Below are positions 1 to 6,909 of a stretch of 12,675 nucleotides of DNA, in pieces. Position 1 is the stretch's first letter. Each line of letters opens with the position of its first letter. Where the stretch lies: positions 1-12,675 of the forward strand of contig JBEKKU010000066.1 of the NCBI GenBank assembly GCA_050010575.1, read 5' to 3'. The notes below the pieces were generated by a model. That model did not search any database. It saw only the letters and a list, made by a program, of their open reading frames with translations, and had not been told where the DNA came from. Origin of the DNA: Palsa-1188 sp050010575 (lineage in GTDB: Bacteria > Bacillota > DSM-12270 > Thermacetogeniales > Thermacetogeniaceae). Position numbers and translations under genes: made by a program.

Positions 1-1239
1 CAACTCCTGGCTTGGCACTGATACCTGTGTGCCCTGTGACATATCCCTCAGGAGCACCTTATGTTCATCCAGTTCCTCCGGTCCGATAATGACGCACCAT
101 CTCGCCCCGAGCCTGCCAGCCTGCTTCATCTGGGCCTTCAGGCTCCTGCCCGCATAATCCTTTTCAGCCGTATAGCCGGAGCGCCTGAGGTCCATCAACA
201 AACTGAAAGCGGCGCCGTCCAGGGGATCGGACAAGGCTTCGGTGGTTGCCACAAAGACCAGCCTGTCAGATGGAATAGGCAGTTCGATCTGCTGGTGCTC
301 CAAGGCCAGCAAGACCCGCTCCAGGCCGATGGCTGCCCCGATTCCGGGCACCGAGGGCCCTCCACAGTGTTCCACTAAATTATTGTAGCGCCCGCCCCCG
401 GCCAGGGAGCTTTGGGCGCCCAAGCCTTCCACAGTGACCTCGAAAGCGGTGTGGGTGTAATAATCCAACCCGCGCACCAGCCCCGGGTTGAAATGAAAAG
501 GAATGTCCAGCAAGCGGAGATATTGCTGCACCTTTTCGAAGTGGGTGCTGCAAGCGCTGCACAGGTGATCGGTGATCGCCGGCGCCCCGGCCCCCATTTC
601 CTGGCACTGGGGGACCTTGCAGTCCAACAGGCGCAAGGGATTTTGCTCCAGGCGCACCTGGCAGTTGCCGCAGAGGGAGTTCCGCTTGGACCGGAAATGC
701 TCCTTCAAGGCGGCGGTGAAGCCCGGCCGGCAGTCAGGGCAACCCACGCTATTCAACTCAATATTGAGCCCGGTAAGGCCCAGGCTGGTGAGATAATCCC
801 AGGTACAGCTTATAATCTCAGCATCCACGGCCGGGTCGTGGCTGCCAAAAGTCTCAAAGTCTATCTGGTGAAACTGGCGAAACCGTCCGGCCTGGGGGCG
901 GTCGTAGCGAAACATCGGGCCCAGACAATAGAGCTTCACCGGTTGCGGCTGAGCATCCAGGTGATGTTCGATATAGGCCCTGACCACTGCTGCGGTGGCC
1001 TCAGGCCGCAGGGTAATACTTCGCCCACCGCGGTCATCAAAAGTGTACATTTCTTTCTGGACGATGTCTGTAGCGTCACCGATGCCTCTCAGGAAAAGTT
1101 CGGTGTGTTCGAAGATCGGGGTCCGGATCTCCTTAAAACCATAAGTTTCACAGACATCCCGGGCCACCCACTCAATGAACTGCCACTTTTCCACTTCACC
1201 AGGCAATATGTCCTTGGTCCCTCTCGGCGCTATGACCAA
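1..1239 (-). CDS. hisS: Histidyl-tRNA synthetase (3' end cut by window edge)
   Basis: Class II synthetase that charges tRNA-His with histidine in the cytoplasm. 413 codons are present and the frame is open to base 1, so only the last few residues are missing compared with the usual ~415-425. Visible hallmarks are an N-terminal APRGTKDILP, the class II motif 2 region MFRYDRPQAGRFRQFHQ, the histidine-specific motifs LVRGLDYYT and GGGRYN, and motif 3 around GIGAAIGLERV. Cysteine pairs (CPDC, CGNC, CSAC) lie in the middle, as in many Firmicutes enzymes. No ATG fits the start. TTG at 1239-1237 gives LVIAPRGTKD and sits 7 bases after a strong AAGGAGG (1253-1247). It is the last gene of the rel-dtd-hydrolase-hisS series, 94 bases after the hydrolase stop. 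Identity is very secure and the start is likely. Confidence 0.96.
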   Translation of the reverse strand, partial: MVIAPRGTKDILPGEVEKWQFIEWVARDVCETYGFKEIRTPIFEHTELFLRGIGDATDIVQKEMYTFDDRGGRSITLRPEATAAVVRAYIEHHLDAQPQPVKLYCLGPMFRYDRPQAGRFRQFHQIDFETFGSHDPAVDAEIISCTWDYLTSLGLTGLNIELNSVGCPDCRPGFTAALKEHFRSKRNSLCGNCQVRLEQNPLRLLDCKVPQCQEMGAGAPAITDHLCSACSTHFEKVQQYLRLLDIPFHFNPGLVRGLDYYTHTAFEVTVEGLGAQSSLAGGGRYNNLVEHCGGPSVPGIGAAIGLERVLLALEHQQIELPIPSDRLVFVATTEALSDPLDGAAFSLLMDLRRSGYTAEKDYAGRSLKAQMKQAGRLGARWCVIIGPEELDEHKVLLRDMSQGTQVSVPSQEL

Positions 1240-1245
1240 CCGGAT

Positions 1246-1253
1246 CCCTCCTT
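1246..1253 (-). promoter_or_regulatory. Shine-Dalgarno site that fixes the hisS TTG start
   Basis: The minus strand reads AAGGAGGG here, a near-perfect anti-16S match, with 7 bases between GGAGG and the TTG at 1239. It supports independent, efficient translation of hisS despite the non-ATG start. Confidence 0.85.
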
Positions 1254-1333
1254 AGTATCACTATCATTAAACAGATCACGCTGCTGCTATTTCGCGGTCA
1301 TCCAGCCATCGGCAAAACTTGACTCTTTCCAGG

Positions 1334-1957
1334 TCAATCCAGGTAGGGATTATGCGCCCGCTCGCGGCCGACCGTGGTGGCAGGCCCGTGCCCCGGATAG
1401 ACCAGACAGGCATCCTCCAGCGGGAGGATCTTATCCTTGATGGATTTGATGATCGCCTCATAAGAACCGCCGGGAAAATCGGTCCGTCCGATGGAGCCCT
1501 CAAACAGGGTGTCCCCGGTAAAGATCAGATCCTTCCCCTGCAGGCAGATGCCGCCCCGGGTATGGCCCGGGGTATGCAACACTTTCAATCTTACCTGCTC
1601 CCCGCAGGCGATCTCATCGCCTTCATGAAGCAGCAGATCCGGCTGCAGTTCGGGCAGCGCCGTGCCCACGTAAAGGGACAGATTCAGGTTGGAGTTGCTC
1701 AGCAGGGGAGCATCCTCTTCATGGATCATCAACTTGGCGCCGGTAGCGCTGCGGACCTCGGCATCGGCGGCAATGTGGTCCACGTGCCCGTGGGTGTTGA
1801 CGATATACAGCACCCGCAGGTGCTCCTGGGCAATTTCAGCCAGAATCCGCCGGCCTTCCCCGCCGGGGTCGATGACCAACGCCTCTTTCGTCGCCTCGCA
1901 CCAGACAAGATAACAGTTGGCCATCATCGAGCCAACTGCCAGACTTTTCACGATCAT
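1334..1957 (-). CDS. Metallo-beta-lactamase-fold hydrolase, glyoxalase II-like (YcbL-type)
   Basis: Single-domain metallohydrolase of about 207 residues, shorter than classical glyoxalase II (~250), as in the YcbL-like group. All metal ligands are visible: THGHVDH (H56, H58, D60, H61), HTPGHT (H132), FTGDTLF (D149) and YPGHG (H190). The family hydrolyses thioesters or related substrates with a dinuclear metal site; the actual substrate cannot be told from sequence. An ATG at 1963 is in frame but only 2 bases from the GGAGG at 1970-1966. The ATG at 1957 (MIVKSLAVG) has an 8-base spacing and is preferred. It lies between dtd (64 bases upstream) and hisS. A gene of this family next to rel/dtd/hisS is common in Clostridia, but its link to them is unknown. 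The family call is secure; the specific function is open. Confidence 0.9.
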   Translation of the reverse strand: MIVKSLAVGSMMANCYLVWCEATKEALVIDPGGEGRRILAEIAQEHLRVLYIVNTHGHVDHIAADAEVRSATGAKLMIHEEDAPLLSNSNLNLSLYVGTALPELQPDLLLHEGDEIACGEQVRLKVLHTPGHTRGGICLQGKDLIFTGDTLFEGSIGRTDFPGGSYEAIIKSIKDKILPLEDACLVYPGHGPATTVGRERAHNPYLD

Positions 1958-2021
1958 CTCCATAACCTCCGCTTAGTGCCAGTATATTTTGAGCCCGCGC
2001 CCGAAAGCCCCGGCGCCGATC

Positions 2022-2471
2022 TCAGAACGCTTTCTTGCTGTCGATCAGGATGGTGACCGGGCCGTCATTGACGATCCCCACCGACATCATCGCCTGAAAC
2101 TCCCCGGTGACCACCCTCAACCCGCTTTCCGCCAGGTGGCCGACCAGGCTCTGATACAGGCCCAGGGCATTCTCCGGGCGGGCGGCGCCGCTGAAGCTGG
2201 GGCGCCTGCCCTTCCTGCAGTCCCCGAAGAGAGTGAACTGGGAGACCACCAACAACTCTCCCCTTGCATCCAGCACCGAGAAATTGAACCATCCCTCATG
2301 ATCAGGGAAAACCCTCAGGTTAAGGATCTTATTGGCTATATAGGAGGCGTCAGCCTCCGCGTCATCCTGACCGACCCCCAGCAAAATTACCAGTCCGGGG
2401 CCAATTGCCGCAACTTCACGGTCGTCTATCCTTACCCATCCCCGGATTACCCGCTGGGCAACCGCCCGCAT
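2022..2471 (-). CDS. dtd: D-aminoacyl-tRNA deacylase
   Basis: Homodimeric cytoplasmic proofreading enzyme that removes D-amino acids (and glycine mischarged on tRNA-Ala) from tRNA. At 149 residues it is the normal family length. The two signature blocks are present: SQFTLFGDCRKGRRPSF (residues 77-93) and NDGPVTI (from residue 135), the latter containing the Gly-Pro that excludes L-aminoacyl substrates. The block before it reads GEFQAMM, where GxFGAxM is more usual. An in-frame ATG at 2480 directly abuts the GGGG of the ribosome binding site. The second ATG at 2471 gives the canonical MRAVxQRV start with 8 bases of spacing and is chosen. The gap to the rel stop is about 15 bases, so translation is probably coupled. 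Very secure. Confidence 0.95.
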   Translation of the reverse strand: MRAVAQRVIRGWVRIDDREVAAIGPGLVILLGVGQDDAEADASYIANKILNLRVFPDHEGWFNFSVLDARGELLVVSQFTLFGDCRKGRRPSFSGAARPENALGLYQSLVGHLAESGLRVVTGEFQAMMSVGIVNDGPVTILIDSKKAF

Positions 2472-2486
2472 TGCAACCATCCCCTA

Positions 2487-4658
2487 TCAAGGCACTACCC
2501 GGTGCACGTTCAGGACATCGCTGATCTGGTTCACCTTGCGCATAATTTCCAAGAGGTGCTCCAGGTCCCGGATCTCAATTTTTAAGTTGACCAGCGCCAT
2601 CTTGTTCTTTTTAGCCCTGGAGTTGACTGCGTTGATCACCGTCCTGGTATCAGCAATGGTGTTCAGTATATCCATCGTCAGGCGGGGACGATCCAGGGCG
2701 CTGACCTCGATCTCCACCTGGTACGTGGATGGGGTCTCCGTATCCCAACTGACCTCGATCAGCCGTTCGGGCTCGTTGAGATAGTAATGGGCAACGTTGG
2801 TACAGTCCGGACGGTGTACAGAAACACCTCTGCCACGAGTAATATAACCGATGATCTGGTCTCCAGGCAAGGGATTGCAGCAATGACTCAGACGCACTAC
2901 CAGATCTTTCTCACCCTTTACCCTGACCCCGCTGTCTACCTCGCTCTGTTGATTCGTCATGCGTATCTGCAGCTTGGACTCGGCGACAGCCATCGCCGCC
3001 TCTTTCTTGGACAGCTCGTCGCGTACCTTGCCGACCACCTGAGTGGCGGTTACCGTCCCGTCGCCGATCCCCGCGTAGAGGTCGCTCTCTGCTTGAAAGC
3101 CCAGGCGTCGCGGCAGGAACTCCATCACTTCCGGTTTAAAGAATACTGCCGGCTCACCGCCGATGCGCCGGATCTCTTTCTCCAGCAGTTCACGGCCGCG
3201 CAGGATATTCTCGTCCCGCTTCTCCTTCTTGAACCACTGCCGGATACGGTTCTTAGCCTGGGAGGTCTTGGCGATAGAGAGCCAGTCCCGGCTTGGCCCG
3301 TTGCTCTGCTTCGAGGTCAGAATATCGACGATGTCACCATTTGCCAGTTCGTAATCCAGGGGGACAATTCTGCTGTTGACCTTGGCCCCGATGCAGTGGT
3401 GTCCCACCTCCGTATGGATCCGGTAGGCAAAATCGAGGGGGCCTGAGCCGGCAGGCAGCTCGATCACATCCCCCTTGGGGGTGAATACAAACACCACATC
3501 GGAAAAGAGATCGATCTTCAGGGTCTCCATGAACTCTTTGGCGTCCCTGGTCTCGTGTTGCCATTCCAGGATCTGCCGCAGCCAGGCCAGTTTCTCATCG
3601 AACTGGGAATCGGAAGGGGGGCCGCCATCTTTATACCGCCAGTGGGCGGCAATACCATACTCAGCGGTACGGTGCATCTCGTAGGTCCGGATCTGGAGTT
3701 CGAAGGGCTCCCCGGAAGGTCCCACCAGAGTGGTATGGAGAGACTGATACAAGTTCTGTTTCGGCATGGCGATATAGTCCTTGAAACGGCCCGGGATCGG
3801 CTTCCACATGGTGTGCACGATCCCCAAAGTGGCGTAACAGTCCCTGACCGAGTTGACAATCACTCTAACGGCGATCAGGTCGTATATCTCCGCCAGTTCC
3901 TTGCCCTGGCTGACCATTTTCTGATAGATACTATAGAAATTTTTGGGCCGGCCAGAGATATCGCCCTTGATCCCAGCCTCCTCCAGCTTCCCCCGCAATT
4001 GCGAGATTACCAGGTTGATATAATCCTCCCGCTCCCGACGCTTTTTGGCGATCCGGTCAACCAGGCTGTAATAGGCGTCCGGCTCCAGATAGCGCAGGGA
4101 AAGGTCCTCGAGCTCCCACTTGATCTTGTAGATCCCTAACCGGTGCGCCAGAGGAGCATAGATCTCCAAGGTTTCCCGGGCAATCTCCCGCTGCTTGGGA
4201 ACCGTTTGGTGGATCAGGGTGCGCATATTGTGCAGCCGGTCGGCTAGCTTGATCAGGATCACCCGGACATCCCGGCCCATGGCCAGAAACATCTTACGCA
4301 GGTTCTCTGCATCGTGATCTTCCTTGGACCTGTATTCGATCTTGCCCAGCTTGGTCACCCCGGAGACCAAAAAAGCTGCTTCCGGCCCGAACTGGGCCTC
4401 GATCTCCTCCGTAGTCACCCGGGTATCCTCCACCACGTCATGCAGCAGACCACCGATGATCGTGGTCAGGTCCAACTCCATCTCCGCCAGGATACAGGCC
4501 ACTTCCAGCGGGTGCATGATAAAATCCTCGCCGGAGTTGCGGTACTGGCCAGTATGGGCTCCCTGGGCAAAATAATAGGCGCGCTCCAGCAACTTCTGAT
4601 CATAGTCAGGAGAATATCTCTCTACTAAATTGAACAACCGTTGGAGGCTTATAATCAT
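2487..4658 (-). CDS. relA: Bifunctional (p)ppGpp synthetase/hydrolase, Rel family
   Basis: Stringent-response enzyme of 723 residues that makes (p)ppGpp from ATP and GDP/GTP and also degrades it. Domain order is complete. The HD hydrolase domain (~25-190) has H49, the HD pair 73-74 and LADRLHN with D140. The synthetase domain (~230-345) has GRPKNFYSIY, YDLIAV with D260, the RFKD motif (291-294) typical of long bifunctional Rel, and FELQIRT with E320. A TGS domain (~388-450), a zinc-finger/CC region with SHCCNPLPGD (~591-600) and a C-terminal ACT domain (~645-723) follow. Both active sites look intact. The start is ATG 4658; TTG 4661 is also in frame but touches the GGGGGG at 4667-4662. It ends with tandem TGA TAG stops. 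A sigma-A-like promoter lies just upstream. The symbol rel or relA is used in different genomes. Confidence 0.97.
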   Translation of the reverse strand: MIISLQRLFNLVERYSPDYDQKLLERAYYFAQGAHTGQYRNSGEDFIMHPLEVACILAEMELDLTTIIGGLLHDVVEDTRVTTEEIEAQFGPEAAFLVSGVTKLGKIEYRSKEDHDAENLRKMFLAMGRDVRVILIKLADRLHNMRTLIHQTVPKQREIARETLEIYAPLAHRLGIYKIKWELEDLSLRYLEPDAYYSLVDRIAKKRREREDYINLVISQLRGKLEEAGIKGDISGRPKNFYSIYQKMVSQGKELAEIYDLIAVRVIVNSVRDCYATLGIVHTMWKPIPGRFKDYIAMPKQNLYQSLHTTLVGPSGEPFELQIRTYEMHRTAEYGIAAHWRYKDGGPPSDSQFDEKLAWLRQILEWQHETRDAKEFMETLKIDLFSDVVFVFTPKGDVIELPAGSGPLDFAYRIHTEVGHHCIGAKVNSRIVPLDYELANGDIVDILTSKQSNGPSRDWLSIAKTSQAKNRIRQWFKKEKRDENILRGRELLEKEIRRIGGEPAVFFKPEVMEFLPRRLGFQAESDLYAGIGDGTVTATQVVGKVRDELSKKEAAMAVAESKLQIRMTNQQSEVDSGVRVKGEKDLVVRLSHCCNPLPGDQIIGYITRGRGVSVHRPDCTNVAHYYLNEPERLIEVSWDTETPSTYQVEIEVSALDRPRLTMDILNTIADTRTVINAVNSRAKKNKMALVNLKIEIRDLEHLLEIMRKVNQISDVLNVHRVVP

Positions 4659-4699
4659 CAACCCCCCATAGGCGCCGGATCGGGATACTTTTTTGAATT

Positions 4700-4729
4700 A
4701 TCGTATGTTTCAGGACGGGCTCTTGTCAA
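4700..4729 (-). promoter_or_regulatory. Predicted sigma-A promoter of the rel-dtd-hydrolase-hisS unit
   Basis: A consensus -35 box TTGACA lies at 4729-4724 on the minus strand, then an 18-base spacer and TACGAT (4/6 match to TATAAT) at 4705-4700. Transcription would start near 4693, about 35 bases before the rel ATG. The next genes down to hisS have gaps under 100 bases and no visible terminator, so this promoter could serve all four. Predicted from boxes only. Confidence 0.5.
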
Positions 4730-4793
4730 GAAAGAAAAAAGCGCAGGCCTATTTCTCCCAGTTGTGCATACGGTTATGAAATGCAGAGGTGCC

Positions 4794-4819
4794 TTCAGCC
4801 TGAATATAGCCTGAAAATA
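4794..4819. repeat. Palindrome plus tandem 11-bp repeat upstream of the rel promoter
   Basis: TTCAGCCTGAA at 4794-4804 is a perfect 5-bp palindrome around one centre base. It overlaps two adjacent direct repeats, GCCTGAATATA (4798-4808) and GCCTGAAAATA (4809-4819), which differ at one base. They lie 65-90 bases upstream of the rel -35 box in a gap with no gene. This could be an activator or repressor site, or chance. The rest of 4730-4868 shows no gene and no clear terminator. Confidence 0.3.
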
Positions 4820-4868
4820 TGCTCCTCTTTTTGTCAAACTCCTTTTAATATTGCCGATTTGTCAACTA

Positions 4869-5816
4869 TTAACGGAGATTGGGCTCATCCGAAGAGGGCT
4901 CGCAGTGAACCGGACAAATGAGGCAGTCGTCTCCCTCCTGGCAGGGTTCCACATGGATCAGGATATCGGCGCCCGGATAGCGTTTACTGACCGCCTGTTC
5001 GATCTGATCGCACAACAGATGACTCCTGGCGATGCTCTGATTCCGGGGCACCACCAGATGCAGGTCGATATGGCGTTCAGAACCGGCCTTTCTGGTGCGC
5101 AGTTCGTGAAAACCGATATACTGTGTGCCATAATTATCGATGATCTGCTTGATCGCCAGTTCCTCATCCAGGGGCAGCCTGATGTCCAGCAGAGGGAAAA
5201 AGGCCTTCATCGTCAGATCGTAAGAGGCCTTGATGATCAACAGGGCAACAATTATGGCCATTATGGGGTCGATCAGGCTCTTACCGGTAATCCAGATTAA
5301 CAACAGGCCCGCCGCCACGCCGAAGGAGGTGAACAGATCGGTCCGCAAATGCCAGGCATCGGCCTCTAGGGCGATAGAATCGGTGGCTCTGGCTGTCTTC
5401 ATCAGGGTTGAGGATACAAACAGGTTCGCCAGACCGGACAGTCCCATCACCACCAGGCCCCATAGCGGAGTAACCACCGCGGCTCCGATCGTCAGTCTGC
5501 GCCCCGCTTCCACGATGATCCAGACTGCCGCCAGGAAGATCAGGATCGCCTCCACCACACCAGAGATGTTTTCGATCTTGCCATGGCCGTAATTATGCTC
5601 CTCATCCGGCGGCTCACCGCTTATCGAGACCGCAAATAAGGCCAGCAGTGACGCTAGCAGGTCAATACCGCTGTGAATCGCCTCCGACAGGACGCTCACC
5701 GAGTTGATGGCGATCCCCACGATCAGCTTTAGCAATACCAGCGTAACGTTGGAGAAGACCGACAAGCGCGCTGTAGCCGTTTTCTGATCTCCTACTGAAC
5801 GGGTTACCCCTGGCAA
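4869..5816 (-). CDS. Cation diffusion facilitator (CDF) divalent metal exporter
   Basis: Membrane antiporter of about 315 residues that exports divalent metal ions, probably against protons. Six hydrophobic segments are visible, with the CDF metal site split between TM2 (HSGID, H48/D52) and TM5 (HLRTD, H156/D160). Such an HD-HD arrangement is associated with zinc or related late transition metals. The family's PPDEEHxYGHGK loop follows TM2. A cytoplasmic ferredoxin-like C-terminal domain ends in a tail with four cysteines (C291, C298, C301, C305) and H304. A longer frame from ATG 5885 exists, but its first part is the terminator hairpin of the leader. TTG 5816 follows AAGGAGG with 8 bases of spacing and is preferred. 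The stop is followed directly by TAG. The gene has its own promoter and structured leader, suggesting metal-regulated expression. Substrate uncertain. Confidence 0.93.
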   Translation of the reverse strand: MPGVTRSVGDQKTATARLSVFSNVTLVLLKLIVGIAINSVSVLSEAIHSGIDLLASLLALFAVSISGEPPDEEHNYGHGKIENISGVVEAILIFLAAVWIIVEAGRRLTIGAAVVTPLWGLVVMGLSGLANLFVSSTLMKTARATDSIALEADAWHLRTDLFTSFGVAAGLLLIWITGKSLIDPIMAIIVALLIIKASYDLTMKAFFPLLDIRLPLDEELAIKQIIDNYGTQYIGFHELRTRKAGSERHIDLHLVVPRNQSIARSHLLCDQIEQAVSKRYPGADILIHVEPCQEGDDCLICPVHCEPSSDEPNLR

Positions 5817-5822
5817 TCTGAG

Positions 5823-5831
5823 CCCCTCCTT
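5823..5831 (-). promoter_or_regulatory. Shine-Dalgarno site fixing the CDF TTG start; can be sequestered
   Basis: The minus strand reads AAGGAGGGG here, 8 bases (from GGAGG) before TTG 5816. It comes right after the terminator U-tract. CCCCU (5842-5838), at the end of the terminator hairpin, can pair with AGGGG (5827-5823), so the site might also be masked in the RNA. Confidence 0.75.
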
Positions 5832-5832
5832 G

Positions 5833-5872
5833 CAAAAAGGGGACTTCATCAAGTTACGCTTGATGAAGTCCC
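5833..5872 (-). terminator. Intrinsic terminator inside the CDF leader
   Basis: On the minus strand, GGGACTTCATCAAG (5872-5859) and CTTGATGAAGTCCC (5853-5840) form a perfect 14-bp stem with a 5-base loop, CGTAA. CTTTTTG follows. It lies between a promoter and the CDF ribosome binding site, so it is most easily read as a conditional (attenuation) terminator. It may also end read-through transcripts from secDF, which show no terminator of their own. Confidence 0.85.
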
Positions 5873-5938
5873 ACGGAATTATCATTGCCGTTGTCCTGGA
5901 TAGACCCAGCCTGACCTGCGCCAGGCTTGACTTTTAAT
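5834..5938 (-). ncRNA. Structured 5' leader of the CDF gene, candidate metal riboswitch/attenuator
   Basis: From the predicted start near 5938 the RNA can form several elements. AAGUC (5933-5929) can pair with GACUU (5870-5866) to close the structure. AGCCUG/CAGGCU (5927-5922 with 5913-5908) makes a second stem. CUGGG/UCCAG (5909-5905 with 5900-5896) makes a third, competing with the second for two bases. ACGG..AAU/AUU..CCGU (5891-5873) makes a fourth with a GAUA loop. The closing GACUU lies within the 5' arm of the terminator, so aptamer folding and termination would exclude each other: ligand binding would turn the gene ON. Four-stem metal sensors of the NiCo (czcD) class precede CDF genes in Firmicutes. 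I cannot confirm that class's consensus here, so the class stays open. Confidence 0.5.
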
Positions 5939-5943
5939 ATTTA

Positions 5944-5972
5944 ATACTAACAGATCGCTCCCCGCCTGACAA
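5944..5972 (-). promoter_or_regulatory. Predicted sigma-A promoter of the CDF gene
   Basis: TTGTCA (5/6 match to TTGACA) at 5972-5967, a 17-base spacer, then TAGTAT (4/6) at 5949-5944 with a TG one base upstream (extended -10). The start would fall near 5938, just before the first leader helix. It separates CDF transcription from secDF, whose stop is at 6022. Confidence 0.6.
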
Positions 5973-6021
5973 TTAAATGAAAATAGATATCGTCAATCGC
6001 TGAGGCCTTAAGTAGATCTGC

Positions 6022-6894
6022 TTAACGGGAGGCCGCCGGATCCCCTTTCAGCCGCTTAAAATCAAACCACAGCGGGCTGGCGTTGAAGATGGAGGAGTAG
6101 GCCCCGCTGATTACTCCTATCAGCAGCATGATCATGAAGGACCGGATGGTAACCCCCCCGAAGAAGATCAGGGCCAGCAGGCAGAAGACCACGGTCATGA
6201 CGGTGTTGACCGACCGGGTCAGGGTCTGCATGATGCTGCGGTGGATCAGCTCGTCCAGCGGCTCACCCTTCTTGCGCCCTTTCATATTCTCCCGGATCCG
6301 GTCGAAGATCACGATGGTGTCGTGCACAGAGTAGGCGACGATGGTCAGAATGGCAGCCACCGAAGCGCTGTCGATATCCAGCCAGAAGATCGATGCCAGG
6401 CCCACCGTCACCAGGATGTCGTGGAAGATGGCGATAATCGCCGCCAATCCAAAGTAGAACTCGAAACGGATACCGATGTAGACGAGCATCAGGGCGAAGG
6501 CGATCAGCACCGCCAGGGCGGCATTCCGCATCAATTCATTGCTTACCACCGAGTCGACCTTCTCGTTCCTTAGCAGTTCCAGCTTGCCGTACTTCTGTTG
6601 TAGGGCATTGACCAGATTGGCCCCCTCGGTCTGATCGAGCGCCCGGGTCTTGATCAGCACCGTGTTGTCGGTAGATGTCTGGACCTGGCTCTTGTCAGCC
6701 AGGTTTTGCTGGGCAAGCACCACCCCCACCTCATCGACGCTTACCGGGTGGTCGAACTGGACCTCAATCAGGCTGCCGCCAGTAAAATCGATCCCAAAGT
6801 TGAGCGTTCGGGTGCAGAGGGAAATCAGCCCGGGGACGATCACCAGCAGGGACAGGATGTACCAGTATTTACGGGTTTTGATCAGGTTCAACAA
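6022..6894 (-). CDS. secF: Protein translocase subunit SecF
   Basis: Partner of SecD in the SecDF membrane complex, which uses the proton gradient to help pull proteins out of the SecYEG channel. At 290 residues it is the normal length. TM1 (~10-28) is followed by GIDFTGG (34-40), the extracytoplasmic P4 domain, then five membrane segments. The conserved block reads YSVHDTIVIFDRIREN (~188-203), with D192 at the position of the functional aspartate; histidine replaces the more usual asparagine before it. Two TTG codons open the frame; the first, at 6894, follows GAGGAGAGGAG with good spacing. It begins 15 bases after the secD stop, so the two genes are cotranscribed. No terminator is visible between its stop and the CDF promoter. 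Confidence 0.96.
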   Translation of the reverse strand: MLNLIKTRKYWYILSLLVIVPGLISLCTRTLNFGIDFTGGSLIEVQFDHPVSVDEVGVVLAQQNLADKSQVQTSTDNTVLIKTRALDQTEGANLVNALQQKYGKLELLRNEKVDSVVSNELMRNAALAVLIAFALMLVYIGIRFEFYFGLAAIIAIFHDILVTVGLASIFWLDIDSASVAAILTIVAYSVHDTIVIFDRIRENMKGRKKGEPLDELIHRSIMQTLTRSVNTVMTVVFCLLALIFFGGVTIRSFMIMLLIGVISGAYSSIFNASPLWFDFKRLKGDPAASR

Positions 6895-6909
6895 GTCTCT
6901 CTCCTCTCC

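Noticed and set aside
1246..1333. T-box-like TGGATGACCGCG upstream of hisS
   Set aside because: It only loosely resembles the T-box TGGNACCGCG, has extra bases, and no terminator hairpin or U-tract follows. The 94-base gap is too short for a T-box leader.
61..1440. Long plus-strand open frames (for example 412-1440) over hisS
   Set aside because: They are antisense to a clearly identified gene, lack protein family features and a ribosome binding site, and arise from the GC-rich codon pattern.
2487..4658. Rel as a hydrolase-dead, RelA-type synthetase
   Set aside because: The HD pair, H49 and LADRLHN are all present, so both activities look intact.
4729..4866. Extra TTGACA boxes (two more between 4832 and 4867) as promoters
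   Set aside because: Neither has an acceptable -10 box at 16-19 bases; only the box at 4729-4724 does.
5973..6021. A separate terminator for secF
   Set aside because: No stem followed by a T-run is visible on the minus strand; only the leader terminator at 5872-5833 could serve.
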